Assembly (NCBI GenBank): GCA_003952965.2
Contig: CM025852.1
Span: 13,220,597 to 13,284,596, forward strand
Direction: 5' to 3'
DNA: 64,000 nucleotides
From: Morella rubra
Lineage: Eukaryota > Streptophyta > Magnoliopsida > Fagales > Myricaceae
Shown here: one piece after another, positions 20,562 to 31,347 of the stretch
Layout of the letters: the number at the start of each line of letters is the position of its first letter
Position numbering within the stretch: the first letter of the stretch is position 1
The notes under the pieces: generated by a model
Database searches by the model: none
The model's input: the letters and a program-made list of their open reading frames with translations, nothing else
What the model was told of the DNA's origin: nothing
Made by a program: the position numbers and the translations under genes

Positions 20562-23014
20562 TCATCCACTTAGCGATTCGTCCTCCCCGTCATCCTCATC
20601 AACATTGTCCTCTTCCTTGTCCTCGTTAGATGCCTACGAAGGAGGAATACAAAAATATAAATGTTACTATAATGGTAAATTTAAATTTCAACGCTAAGTA
20701 TTAAATTAGATAGCATACCTCTAATTTATCAAGTCGTTGCAAACAACGAGACACTGGTTGTGATGAAGCACAACCAACCCCACTGCCATGACCGCGTGAA
20801 CTCCTTTGTTCAATTCCACTCTTTAATAGCTTATTTCCTTTACGTTTTGGCTTCCATGTCTTGAAACCTTTTGCAATAATCCCCATATCAACATCCACTA
20901 CAGAACCCACACTAACAGGGAGATAAGGATCTTCATCATCCTGCGACAACTGAGCAAAATCATGTTCTAGTGCGGTGTGTTGACGCTCAAAGATTGGCCA
21001 AGGCTTAGTTCTATCCCCATAATATGAAACAGTTGAAGCATACTGGTTTATATATCTCCTGCGCTTTATCACCTTTACCAATGTTAGATCAATCGCAGCA
21101 TGTAACCTGTAACTCGGCGTGACTGACTGCCTAACATCTTTCTGCCACCTGACTAGAATATACCATCAGGAATACTATCCTCTTCCTTTTGTCCCATATA
21201 TATGACTGCAGATGACACCCACAAAGTTGAATTGTTTGCAACTATAATGGTGAAACCCATTCTCCATCTAGATTACATAATGCTTCGCTATTGAACAATC
21301 ATGAGTGACGTCCTGACTACATACGTGTACCTCAACCACTTCAGTCCTAATACTTTCCCTCCGACAGTTAAGCTTAACATAGCCAACTTTCCGTGCTTGC
21401 TCCAAAAAAAGCGTCAACATAGTGGAGTGTAGACTTCTGCCACATGATCACATAAAAAATCCCCAAATAGTTCAATGTGCTGTATCAAGCATCTGAAAAT
21501 TTGCTTGTGACTATTGTATCGCAACTCATTGACTGCTTGTTGGAAATTTTGTAGGAACTGATCCATATTCATAACTGTGTTCAAGTACCTATGCAAATGT
21601 GCATTGAAACTTTCACTTAACTGGGTCGTCTTCTTCCCAACACAGAAAACATTGTGTACGAACTTTGGCGTCCACTTCTCATGTTTTTCATTTTCTGTAA
21701 CCATTTAATTTCTTGCAATTTATGCTCCTCAATCATTTTTTCTAACACTATTCAAAGTCATCTACCACGTGATCAAACAGAAGCCTCAACCAAAAAATGG
21801 TGTGTGTTTGGTAGGCAGATGATATTGTAACTAGCATAGTTGCATCTTGATATGTGAACAGAGATTCGGGAGTCAGCCCATTCATAGACTCAACGAATAT
21901 TTGAAATAACCAATTGAATGTTTACGCCGTCTCATCAAACAATAAGCATGCCCCGAACACGACTGATTTTCTGTGATGATTCACCCCTAGGAATGCTCCC
22001 AATGGCCTTGTTAATGTAGAATATAGTAGAAAATCAATGAATAGATAAACTAATAAATAATATAAGTCACAACCAAATAATATAAAACAATTAAATTAAA
22101 TGTCCCCATTACTCTGTGCTAGTTGTTTGTCCTGTATGTGGTGTCAAATGACACGAAAGTCCCCGAAGATGGCATAGTCATTTTGCATGGAATGGTCTGA
22201 CCAGAAGATGTTAGTAATTTGTTCATCTTCATCCATCATGACCCGAAAGAAGAACTCTAAATCTTTCTTCAGCTGATCATTAAACCAATTAACAAGAACA
22301 TTGTCTACACCAACCTCCATTGTCTTAGTTCTTATACCGTTTAGATAATTTTTGTAATCCTGATGAGAAAGCCCACATGTTGCTTCTCCCAGCTTGCGCT
22401 ATCATCAAGTTGTGGGCCAGTTTAGGGCGAATGCTGCTCTATCTGAAGCTATAGCCTCCACACACTGCAACTTGCTCATGTGTCTTTAAGAATGCAACAT
22501 GTGAACTTTTGAAGGTGTCACCATCTCATGATTATGTTGCGAACACCATTCAAAGATGCAATACTTCCCACTAGACTGTCGTTGAACAGTACAACTTGCG
22601 AGACATCCACATCTCGTATTTCATCGCACTTGCTTCACCAACACCCTAAAATCCTTTTCTTTTTTCATCCCTTCTTTACTATAAACAAAAACTCTGCTTA
22701 TTCAATACCCATGTTCTCTATGCTTGAAGCCGGTATGTATACGAATGCTGAAGCCTTTGATTGTTGCGTACCGATTGTACCAATTGTACGCATGCTCGAC
22801 GTCCTTCCACTCTAGGCTCCAAACATCTACTATCTTCTCGTTGTCTGCTTGTACACATGTCACCTGCACGTATGAGCAAAATAAAAGGATTATACCAAGT
22901 CCTAATACCATTTAAGCTGCTCAAATAAAGGACAACCAACTCACCTTTCGAGTTAAAAGTACTACTAGACCCTCGTCTTTTGATATCGGGATTGATTCCT
23001 TCAATTTCAGCCAT
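20562..23014 (-). pseudogene. FAR1-type MULE transposase (full span, broken)
   Basis: A probable start ATG at 23014 opens a 70-bp exon (23014-22945, donor GTGAGT). The next exon begins at 22844 after an acceptor CAG and joins in frame. It encodes the FAR1 DNA-binding domain (VWSLEWKDVEHAYNWYNRYA, GFSIR, RVFVYSKEG, CGCLASC, HNHEMVTPSK). The MULE catalytic domain follows, with FDTTYRTN and LGVNHHRKSVVFG, then the SWIM finger, basic region and acidic last exon ending at 20562. In-frame stops interrupt it after GFKHREHGY, in the FAR1 domain and before MSKLQ. The first Cys of the SWIM CxC motif reads Tyr in this copy but Cys in the other. Transposases of this family bind the terminal repeats and cut the element out; FHY3/FAR1 transcription factors were domesticated from the same group. 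Confidence 0.88.
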
Positions 23015-24163
23015 ATTGTCCACTTATATGGCAACTACAAATCAACTGGCAACAAAAAATTAGTATTAAATATGACAAACTCCTCTTAAAACTCTCAAAG
23101 ATACACATGGCAACACGCTGGTAAGCTGATAGATCTATGGTATAGTTTGTTGATGGGACAGATGAATGGTTTTTGTAGGTAGAAGAATCTAAAGTGTATG
23201 CATGTAGGATTCTCCAAATTACAAGTGATGGAGGCAATCAAAACACATTCCAGTAGTTTTTTTTTGTAATCTTTGCATCTTCTTTTTAGAATTATTCACT
23301 TCTTCCTTTCCAGAACAGATCAAAATTGATAAGGGACACCATCTATAGGAATCACATTATTAGCAATATCTCAAAGTTCTGCTTGTGGGACCAAACCATA
23401 TAAAATAGATGACTAGACAAAATAATTGGGATTGTGTTGACTACAGTCAGGTCTATGCCGATCTTATGTTGTTACTAGCAGTTGTATCTCATAAATGTAT
23501 AGCTCATAAAGAAAGAAAAAACATCCTTTTACGATGTTAATTGCTTTTGTGATAAACCATAAGAAAAATACCAACAATTGAATCAGAGTTAACATCTGCC
23601 TATTTGTCTCATGATAACTACCTATTTGTGTTTTTCCTACAATAAAAGATGTTCCAAAGAAATTAATATGACAAACTCCTCTTGAATATTCTACTATAAT
23701 TAACTTCAATGCCCTGTCTTATCCACTCTTCTAAATTCAAATCAGTGCAATTATATAGTCCATATTTAATAAATCTACAACCACCTACACATCAAAATTA
23801 GTAGCTTACAAATTAAAATTTACAAGCAAACTCGTCTAAGCTTTATCCCGTTACAAAAGAGAACATTCATAAGAAAACCATAAATGCACACTGAAAAGGA
23901 AATATTCAAATTACAGATCAGCACATTCGAATAAGGCAACAAATGCTTCATTGGTGAAATCGTGATGGGCGCTTGTCGTTTTCTCTAAAATAATAAATGC
24001 TTCCACAAATTAAAATCTACAAGCAAACATATCATGAAGCTTTATTTATTGCTTTATTCATCAAGATTCCATAATTATTAGTTTTGTATTTTTTTTTCAA
24101 GCCACAAATTAAAATCTACAATCAAACAGAGAAAACGACAAGTGCCCATGAGCTGTTATTTCA
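23015..24163. other. MULE interior 5' of transposase, no recognised gene
   Basis: AT-rich region between the transposase start and the right terminal repeat. It probably holds the transposase promoter. Degenerate direct repeats with AAATTAAAATCTACAA occur at about 23813, 24007 and 24104. No coding motif is seen. Confidence 0.5.
23965..24149. repeat. 22-bp inverted repeat pair near right MULE end
   Basis: ATGGGCGCTTGTCGTTTTCT at 23965 is matched in reverse complement at 24128-24149 with one mismatch in 22. The arms enclose about 140 bp and lie just inside the right terminal repeat. They could form a hairpin or mark a subterminal binding site. Confidence 0.75.
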
Positions 24164-24471
24164 GAGACCTTGCTGCGGAAACTAAACCCAAGACTGGCAG
24201 GAATTTGCTATGGAGATCTGGCAAGGAAGACGGATTTGTTGCATAGATCTAGCAAGGAAGACAAAGACCTGCAATTTTTTTCAAATTCGTCTGTCTTTCT
24301 ATGCGGGTCGGTTACAGCCAAATGGGTCGATTACACAGCTAAACAGGTCGGGTGCAGGTTAAATAATTTTAATTGACGTGGCCAAATCTTAGCCGTTGGA
24401 GTTTGAAGAGGAAATCGGAGTCGTTGCTCAGCATGCTAAGCACAATAGAGCAAAGTATAACAACTTAACCC
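24164..24471. repeat. MULE right terminal inverted repeat
   Basis: Reverse complement of 17404-17722. The outermost bases read AACTTAACCC on the plus strand and are followed by the target duplication. Confidence 0.88.
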
Positions 24472-24481
24472 CCTAATCTCA
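24472..24481. repeat. 10-bp target-site duplication, right side of MULE
   Basis: CCTAATCTCA, identical to 17394-17403 (and 7174-7183). Confidence 0.9.
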
Positions 24482-25146
24482 ACGCTTAATCCACTTAAGA
24501 AACAACTAAGCTTGTGATACTCAGATAATCCCCTTAGACAATTAGATAGAGCTTCAAAGTGGCCCTTATAGCCTCAACTAAAGATGTCTACTTCAGCCTA
24601 GTTAAAGCTTCCATGGGGTCATCATAATGATGATTACCAAAACACAACAGCAAAGACATAGAAAAACCCTCCCAGTTAACCAAAGTTCCAGATTCTTCAA
24701 GTTCTTGAAACCATACTAATGCCTTTCCCTCCATGTGATAAGATGCTAGCATAAGTTTGTGATGTGGTTGAGTATTGTAATATGAGAAGAACTGATGGGC
24801 TTTATACAGCCACCTAGCCGAAGCTTTCCCCATCAAATCTGGGAAAATCCAACCTAATTGACCTGGGATGAAAACCTTCAGCATCTTGTTGATTGTTGTT
24901 CCCCACACACCCTCTGTCACGTACAACATCATCAAGTAACCTCTGAATCACAGTCTGCATTCCCATGGATAAAGTCCCCATCTATTGAGCTAAGTCCTCC
25001 AAAATTTTGTGTTGTACTTCTTGAGTTTTGAGCTGGTTATCTTGTTCCCACATTAGATCCTTCATAACCACAGTCTAACCTTCTTATTATTGCTTCATGG
25101 TAGCTACTGACTTCACCAAAAGGTTGATACGGGTTCCTTCAGCCAT
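24482..25146 (-). pseudogene. Ty3/gypsy gag, 5' part
   Basis: The start codon lies at 25146, 17 bases inside the primer-binding site, and opens MAEGTRINLL. Further on is the retrotransposon Gag core: GWIFPDLMGKASARWLYKAHQFF, LASYHMEGKALVWFQELE, and DDPMEALTRLK (24588-24850). It ends at the MULE insertion point with a frame ending GLSVEIR, which the sequence on the other side of the MULE continues with LPVRM. Stops occur after the first 19 codons and after the LTRLK block, so it is dead. Gag forms the virus-like particle in this family. Confidence 0.88.
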
Positions 25147-25162
25147 TGGAGAGGATCAAAGA

Positions 25163-25174
25163 GCTCTGATACCA
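25163..25174 (-). promoter_or_regulatory. Retrotransposon primer-binding site
   Basis: The minus strand reads TGGTATCAGAGC, complementary to the 3' end of initiator Met-tRNA, the standard primer for plant LTR elements. It lies 2 bp inside the LTR end and just upstream of gag. Confidence 0.92.
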
Positions 25175-25176
25175 CT

Positions 25177-25479
25177 TGAAACAGTTTGATTGAGTTTTGA
25201 ATATTTTTTGTTTTGTATTTTTTGATTGATGTTGCACATTGTAAATGAACAACTACAAGCTAAAAAGTCAGAAGAAAAAAAGGAGAAATACAGGCTAGTT
25301 TGAGCCTAGCAACCTCCTGGAAAATAGAAAGCAAATTTGTCAATCTTCACGTACCTCCTCCAATTGCCCCCCTTGTCTATATCCCTTCTAACAGCTTCTA
25401 GGAATCCCGAAATTTCTAACAGCCTAATGAACATAATGGATGAAGAAACAAAATACTAACAAATGCAAGTAAATAAGTA
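25177..25479 (-). repeat. 5' LTR of the gypsy element
   Basis: Adjacent to the primer-binding site. It begins TGAAACAG on the plus strand at 25177, and similarity to 2736-3060 ends at about 25479. An internal CTAACA at 25461 could instead be the terminus. The matching 3' LTR is not present at the expected place because the 3' half of the element is deleted. Confidence 0.8.
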
Positions 25480-27054
25480 AATGGGCTTGGGCTCTAACCC
25501 AAACTGACCCGACTCAACCTAAACTAACAAGACCAACTAAACCACCTGCCTACTCTAGTTCCCTAGCCCGTTTTTTGACGCTAACCGTTTCGACCAAGAC
25601 CAAAGACAGGAAAGACTCCAGATCTTCTTAGGGTTTGTTTGCAAACAAAAATTTTACACTTACTAAAATTTAAACACAATAAAAATTTACAAGATAATCT
25701 CTCTCTCCCCATCAAATCATTACTTTTCACTATAATAAATAATTTAAAAATCATCTCTCTCTTCACTTTTTCACCAAATTCCAATACTCTAAAATTTTAA
25801 CCTCCCCAAAATTTTACAAACAAACAGACCATTAGTCTTCTCGAACACTCTTCAATCTTCTCAACACTCTCCTTCTTGTCTATTCACCTCGTACAAGCCC
25901 TAGCTTCACAAATTTCCACTAATTACGCCAAACCTACACCCATTTGTTACAAGTGTCTCACGCGTTCTAGGTTCAGAGGTGTACCAACAAGTCGGGCAGA
26001 TATACTGCCATCGCTAAATATAGCAAGGGCCATCGGAAAGGGGTGGTCATGGTTCCGAAGCAAAAGGAGGGGCTGGGTGGAAGACCCTGGTTGGGTTATT
26101 CTAGGAGATGGTCGATCACCTTGGAAAGCTTAAAAGTGGGAAGAATTTTTCTAGACGTGCGGGATAGAGGAAAAGTGTTTGGTTTGCAGATGCAGTGAAG
26201 CTGGGACAATCATTGGTGGTCTCTGACCATCATGCGTCAATAGCTGGACATACCGTTGTGGAAGGAGGTGGCAAAATGATGTCACCTGCAAATCAGAAAA
26301 ATTTACTTGCAGTCCAGGTAGGTATTTTGCTATTTCCAAATAAGCCTCATTTTGGCCATGTTTGGAATGAGGTGTGACCTTGTTTCTAGCCCCAAAGTCA
26401 GATTTAAGCCTAGATTTTAGAATCCTCATTTGGCATCGGCTGAGACCCTGGTTGAAGTTTTGGCAACTGGTCCCAAAACATCATTGCTTGACGTAATGAT
26501 ACATGATGACGTTAACATCACATATGTCGTTGTCCTTTCCTCCATACAAGAAGTTGCAGTCGACAAAATACTTTGTCGGAAACCTTACTGACCTCTGAAT
26601 CTGCCAAGTAAATCGAATAAGTCAATAAAATCCTCAATCCAACCCCATCGAATGGTAAGCTACCTCTTGTGATTTCTCATCTATAATGTCTTAATTTCCC
26701 TCATCTTCCTTTCAACTGCCCCTCCTCACCATTACAATAGCATTGATAGCCATTTTGACCCCCCTTCCCCTTCTAACTGTAGCTTCCTATACGGACTATG
26801 AATCTCCTTGTTTAGTCCTTTTCGATTTGTGATTTGCTCAGTTATGAGGCATATTGATATGACTGATGTGGAATCTGCTTTATTGTAGCTCTCATCTCCT
26901 CTACGTGCTCTTCGAATCACACTCTCCTAGATTCATGTGCTCCCATGGTTCGTGGCTGTTACTGCTCATCTTTGCCAGCGATCCATTGGTTCAGGCAGTT
27001 CTTATCAAAAGTAGCGTTTGAATTTGGGGATTTTGTTTAAGATTTTCCCAACAC
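25480..27054. other. No supported gene
   Basis: Mixed sequence. A plus-strand open stretch at 25876-26133 carries no recognisable motif. A GGCCATGTTTGGAATGAGG block near 26354 resembles MITE termini but no partner end was found. Confidence 0.4.
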
Positions 27055-27267
27055 TTGGTACAACATGCCCCATTCCTTCTCAAAGCGGAGGAAGAAAAGC
27101 TCAACAGTGTTTCTTCTCATCTCATCTCCTCGGCAAGGAATTTCAATCTCCTCCTCCACTCCTCAGCCTGTAATGCTGGACATGGATCTCTCTATTCAGT
27201 GCATGCAAAGCCAGCGTCGAACCCGCCCCACCTACAGCGCAAGGCCTGTAACCCGATCTATCATCAA
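27055..27267 (+). other. Possible exon of an unrecognised gene
   Basis: A frame beginning ATGGTACAACATGCC (27055) stays open and ends in a strong splice donor, CATCAAG|GTGAGT. The translation is Ser- and Pro-containing with SVHAKPASNPPHLQRK, and could be an organelle-targeting first exon. A MITE-like repeat follows shortly after, and no downstream exon could be identified. I do not recognise the protein. It may be a gene remnant or a chance frame. Confidence 0.25.
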
Positions 27268-27392
27268 GGTGAGTCTCCCATGTCAAGCTGTGGGTATTCT
27301 AATCGTAGATATATATTTGCTGTAGACCCCTATTTGGCTTACATGTATTCGATTCTACTCGAGATTTTATTCTATTTGTTAATAAGCCTCTC

Positions 27393-27966
27393 GGCCTTGT
27401 TTGGGATTGGGTTTGAGATTGAGCTTGAGCTTAAGATTGAGATTGAGATTGAGAGAAGTCTCTTGGGGCTTTGTACCGAGTTTGTGATTCTTGGATTGGG
27501 TGATGTAAGACCCTAATAATTACTTTTTTTTTATTTGCAGCATTTTGCATAAATGCGTCAATCAGACGGTGGACCCTATTTTATAAAAAGCAAATCTAGG
27601 TGGACCTCATTCTAGTACCCATGCTATAAAAAGCAATTCTAGATGGACCTTGTTTTAGGGCCCATGCTATAAAAATACTATAAAAAACTATAAAAAGTAA
27701 CTTTAATTGGACAGCATTTAAAAGTGTAGGGTCCCACATGCTATGTCAATCAGATGTGAAGTATAGTGTCAGTTGAGAAACAAGAAACAAAATTTTTTTT
27801 GCTTTTTTAATTGGACATTTGACTTGAGGCACGCAAAGCGAGAGAGACGTTGACACATCTATGATGTTTGCAGAAACCCGCTTTCAATCCTAACACATCC
27901 AAATGGGACTTAAAGCGGGACTTAAGTCTTAAAGCCTAAGTTAAAAACCGATCCCAAACATAGCCC
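27393..27966. mobile_element. Putative MITE
   Basis: The left end GGCCTTGTTTGGGATTGGGT and the reverse complement of the right end, GGGCTATGTTTGGGATCGGT, form an imperfect inverted pair of about 22 bp around a 570-bp AT-rich interior. The interior contains three degenerate repeats of TGGACC...ATGCTATAAAAAGCAA. The TGTTTGG core is typical of Tourist/PIF-like termini, but I could not confirm a target duplication. Confidence 0.45.
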
Positions 27967-30344
27967 TAGTGTTTTATTTTTGCTAATCTTATATTTTTAT
28001 AATTTTGTGTGACTGAAGTGCATGTTTGGTGAGTATTTGAAATTACAAGTGAACAAGTCTTAGGAAGACTGGTAGGTGTAATGGTGGGTGGATTACCTAG
28101 AGGGATTTAAACAACAACTTTTAATTTTCCAAATACTAGGAAGGGAAAGAAAAGTACTAATTGTATAAAGATGGACCGCTGTGGACTTAATTTGGGCAGG
28201 ATATTTGAATGGTGAGAGTCTTGAATGAGGTAAATGATCAAATATGGTAAAGGTAGGAGACAAGTCAGTTCCCTGAAAGAGAGGGGGAGGGGGAGGGATA
28301 GTATTGAAAAAGGTAAGAGACAAATAAAATAAATTTAAAAGGAGTTTGTTGTAGGATTGCTGATATCTCTGGGATCAACACCATATCAACTTTGTAAAAG
28401 GTTCGATCATTTTTAGTAAAGGTCATCACAAGTTGTCACTTCCAAAGAAAAGTTATTTTTAGCACCACCATTAAAAATTATATTTCCCTTCTACACTTTT
28501 GTTCTTTGAGCCATTGACGTGATAGAATACAAAACAAATGAAATTCTTTTTTTGGTAAACGCCTCCTCCATCAGATGAAGGATTCATGAGGACATGAATG
28601 AATTCCAACTCTAGTGCCTACTGATTAACTATTACTAATGATTCGACAATTATATATGAATTCGAGTACATGGTGTAAAGGGCCACTCCTATAACACACT
28701 AGTAATTGGATTAGGAAATTGAGTTTGAGAAAAGGAGGACCTAGTTTCCTTCAAGGCTCTGGTTTTGCTAGGTGATATATGGTCAGCACTGCAATGATTG
28801 CTTGGAATGCAATAGTGAGAGCACTCGCTATTTTCATAGTGGTCCTCCCTTTTGATTACCTTGAACTCCACCAAGAGCTGGCCTATGCCTATGTTTGGGC
28901 AGTTCAATCTCCATTATCTGTTTGATGATTCCAGCATTATATATTCTCTCTTTTATGCATAGATACTGATTTCATTATATATTTTTTTCTCTAGATACAT
29001 CAATTCTGTTTTTGAGAACCTTTTGTGGAAGTTCGATAAACAACAATTATTTCATCCTTCCTCCATCTCAAAAGAGAAGCTGTGACCATGCTATGATTAT
29101 CAGTCAAAGGTTGAAAACATAGTCACTACTTTCTTTTAGGTTTGATGCTACTCTGGTTAGGAGTCTTGTCTTATTTTCTAGAAAATACTTTTGAAATATT
29201 AAAGAGGTTTACACTTCCACTTTTGAATGAGGCCATGTGTAGTGATCACCTCAAAAAGGAACCGTTCTTGTCTGTTCTAAGATGGAGGATTAGTAATTTG
29301 GTAGCAACAATCAACAACCTCAGTAATATAATAGAATGTGGCCACAAGTCTGAATACTAATACTCAACTGTGGCCAAAGAATTTCTCATAAATGGCCATG
29401 CTCGGACTTTCCTAGTTAGATATTTGTTAAGATGTTCTTGACTGATAGATCATGTTTGGGTTTGGAGGACAGATTCTCTCGAATTCTTTGATGGGTAAAC
29501 CTTTTGTCAAAAGGTGCAAAAGATTCCCTTAGTTGTAGCATTCAATCATCCTAGCAGTCTTAGTATAGAATGTGGAGATGTATATAAATTAAGGTGCATG
29601 GGACTACCAATGGAAGCATAGACTTGGCTTAGGAGGTGCAATGGAAACATATGCATTGTTTTCCACTACATAAAATATATGTACAATTTTAATGGACACA
29701 TCACCCGTCCACAAACGTGCACATGCCTGTGCAAATCAGACCTTCTTTTTTTGCCACAATGTTATCATTGCATTTTATGCACCTCTCTGTTGGTTATGCT
29801 TGCTTTTTTACATGAATATGATATCATCCTGTTGTACAAAACTGGGACATCATTTTATCAAATTAATTACTCAGAGAAATAATTAAAGACATGCAATTTC
29901 CTAAATCAATGATTTCCTGCATCTATTTTGATTGGTCAAGAAGATAATTTTAGAATGTTGACACGCTATATTAGACATCAGCATGTAAATACTATCTGGG
30001 CATGTATGGTATCCTTTTAAAAACAAAATTTTAAGTTACATATATTATTCACTTTTTGAAAGGGTTTGACTTAATGTAAAATTTGGAAAAAATAGTCCAT
30101 AAGCATATAATGAGCTCAAGCATTACCAATGACTAAATTTATATACTTAGCACATAATTTTTACCAACGACTTTGTCATCATACTATGGAGGGGAGGTGG
30201 CCCCCTCCCGCCCGTGAGCACAACTCTTATTTCATAGTATATACAACAATAACAAAAGTCAGACAACTAAACATGCCTACAACTATGTTATATTAAATGA
30301 AAAAGCATAAATTTAAATCTCCATTATGATAATCATAATAGTAT
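27967..30344. other. Noncoding AT-rich region
   Basis: About 2.4 kb without a supported gene. Short open frames (for example 29142-29360) show no family motif. A GC-rich palindromic spot (GGAGGTGGCCCCCTCC near 30187) is visible. Confidence 0.45.
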
Positions 30345-30715
30345 TACTAAATTTTAAATTTAAATTTTCAATTAATATTATTAGATGTAAGCTTAGCATA
30401 TCACCAAGTAGTTATCGAAAATCGCTCAGAGATAATGTTTGCAATGTTACTAGATTTTAAATTTAAATTTTCAATTAATTTATTAGATGTAAGCTTAGCA
30501 TATCACCAAGTCGTTATCGAAAATCTCTCAGAGATAATGTTTGCAATGTTATTAATTTTAAATTTCAATCTTATCCTTATATTCTAGATGTAAGCACATC
30601 TTCTTCACTAAGCATTTATGGTAAATCTCTCAGAGATAATGTTTGCAATGTTATTAAATTTTAATTTTAATTTTAAATTAATATTACTGGATGTAGGATT
30701 CCTATTTCAGTAAAG
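30345..30715. repeat. Tandem array, about 102-bp unit, 3.5 copies
   Basis: The marker GATGTAAG or GATGTAGG recurs at 30384, 30486, 30587 and 30690 (spacing 102, 101, 103). Each unit contains TCAGAGATAATGTTTGCAATGTTA and an AT-only stretch of TTTAAATTTAAATTTT type. The first two units are most alike and the third and fourth are eroded. Confidence 0.85.
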
Positions 30716-30969
30716 GTTAAATTTAAATTTAAAATATAAAATATCAACAAAATTTCGTTAATAATATTTGCTCTGCACAGGCAAAAAAAACTTTCGTTTG
30801 CTTTATTTCTGCACTTCGACAAATTAATAGTTATTAGAGTTACAGAAGGGCACTTCACAATCTGACTCCGTCTTCCCAACCACCACAATTGATACCCATT
30901 AATCATTTGCATAAAAAGGGAGTTAATGAGCTCAATGTTACGTTCACAAAGAAATCTCCATAGAACAAC

Positions 30970-31347
30970 ATGGCCAATCCTGGTAGTCCCAACACCACTC
31001 TCGTCATCCTAAGTAGCTATTTAACACCCATTGTACAGCATGGAGAGAACATTGGTCTAAGTAGCTATTCAACACCATCGGTGCAGGGTGGAGCGAACAT
31101 CCTTCAAAGTTCATTGTCCGTCAATTCACGTCCATATCCTAACTACATCATCCTCTCCAACTTACCTGTTGATAGGACTCATACTCCACCGAGTAGGTGC
31201 CGTGTTGGACCCGTGCTAATACCCCTACCAGATGATCATTGTTCATTTGTTGGTACCTCCAGTCGGAGGTCAAAACATGTTCATGCCATAGGGAAGCTAA
31301 ATATGGATGCTACTAATGAGGCGTTACAAATAGATGTGCCACTATAA
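30970..31347 (+). CDS. Hypothetical protein, 125 aa, with an in-frame 16-aa repeat
   Basis: The frame starts at ATGGCCAATCC and stays open to the TAA at 31345-31347. The product is Ser-, Pro- and Ile-rich without a known domain. Codons 14-45 are a direct tandem duplication of 16 residues (LSSYLTPIVQHGENIG followed by LSSYSTPSVQGGANIL), encoded by a 48-bp DNA duplication (31009-31056 and 31057-31104). No signal peptide or membrane helix is evident. It lies about 2.2 kb upstream of the Harbinger-type transposase and in the same direction. Harbinger elements often carry a second Myb-like gene, but this product shows no Myb motif. It may be a first exon, a decayed gene or a chance frame. Confidence 0.35.
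   Translation: MANPGSPNTTLVILSSYLTPIVQHGENIGLSSYSTPSVQGGANILQSSLSVNSRPYPNYIILSNLPVDRTHTPPSRCRVGPVLIPLPDDHCSFVGTSSRRSKHVHAIGKLNMDATNEALQIDVPL

Larger units (their letters stand above)
15988..22783. repeat. Large direct duplication, second copy
   Basis: Repeats 5768-12576. This copy continues past the point where the first one stops, through the transposase N-terminus and the right MULE terminus. It is therefore the better representation of the locus. Its left edge, at GGCTCGTTTACAG inside the GAGCTC-rich repeat, abuts the polypyrimidine tract. Confidence 0.9.
17404..24471. mobile_element. Complete FAR1-type MULE carrying a captured Rab exon
   Basis: The 7,068-bp element is bounded by perfect 10-bp target duplications (17394-17403 and 24472-24481). 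Its terminal inverted repeats are about 310 bp (17404-17722 and 24164-24471). The outer 22 bases align without gaps: GAGTTCGATTATTATG on the left and, reverse-complemented, GGGTTAAGTTGTTATA on the right. Inside are a captured Rab GTPase exon (plus), a GRF-type zinc finger reading frame (plus) and a FAR1-type transposase (minus) that converges on it. The target was the gag gene of a gypsy retrotransposon. The transposase contains stops in this assembly, so the copy is probably no longer autonomous, although some of the lesions could be sequence errors. Confidence 0.93.

Noticed and set aside
5768..22783. Interpretation as a true tandem segmental duplication
   Set aside because: The copies are separated by an N gap and junk-like sequence, and they share a unique transposon insertion with the same target duplication. 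An assembly cause is more likely, though not proven.
25876..26133. 85-codon plus-strand frame
   Set aside because: No motif, no splice context and unremarkable composition; treated as chance.
27393..27966. Assignment of the MITE to a definite superfamily
   Set aside because: The termini contain TGTTTGG as in Tourist/PIF elements, but no TAA/TTA, 8-bp or 9-bp duplication could be shown.
30187..30215. GC-rich palindrome-like GGAGGTGGCCCCCTCCCGCCC
   Set aside because: Isolated, with no partner element or gene nearby; possibly part of an old repeat.
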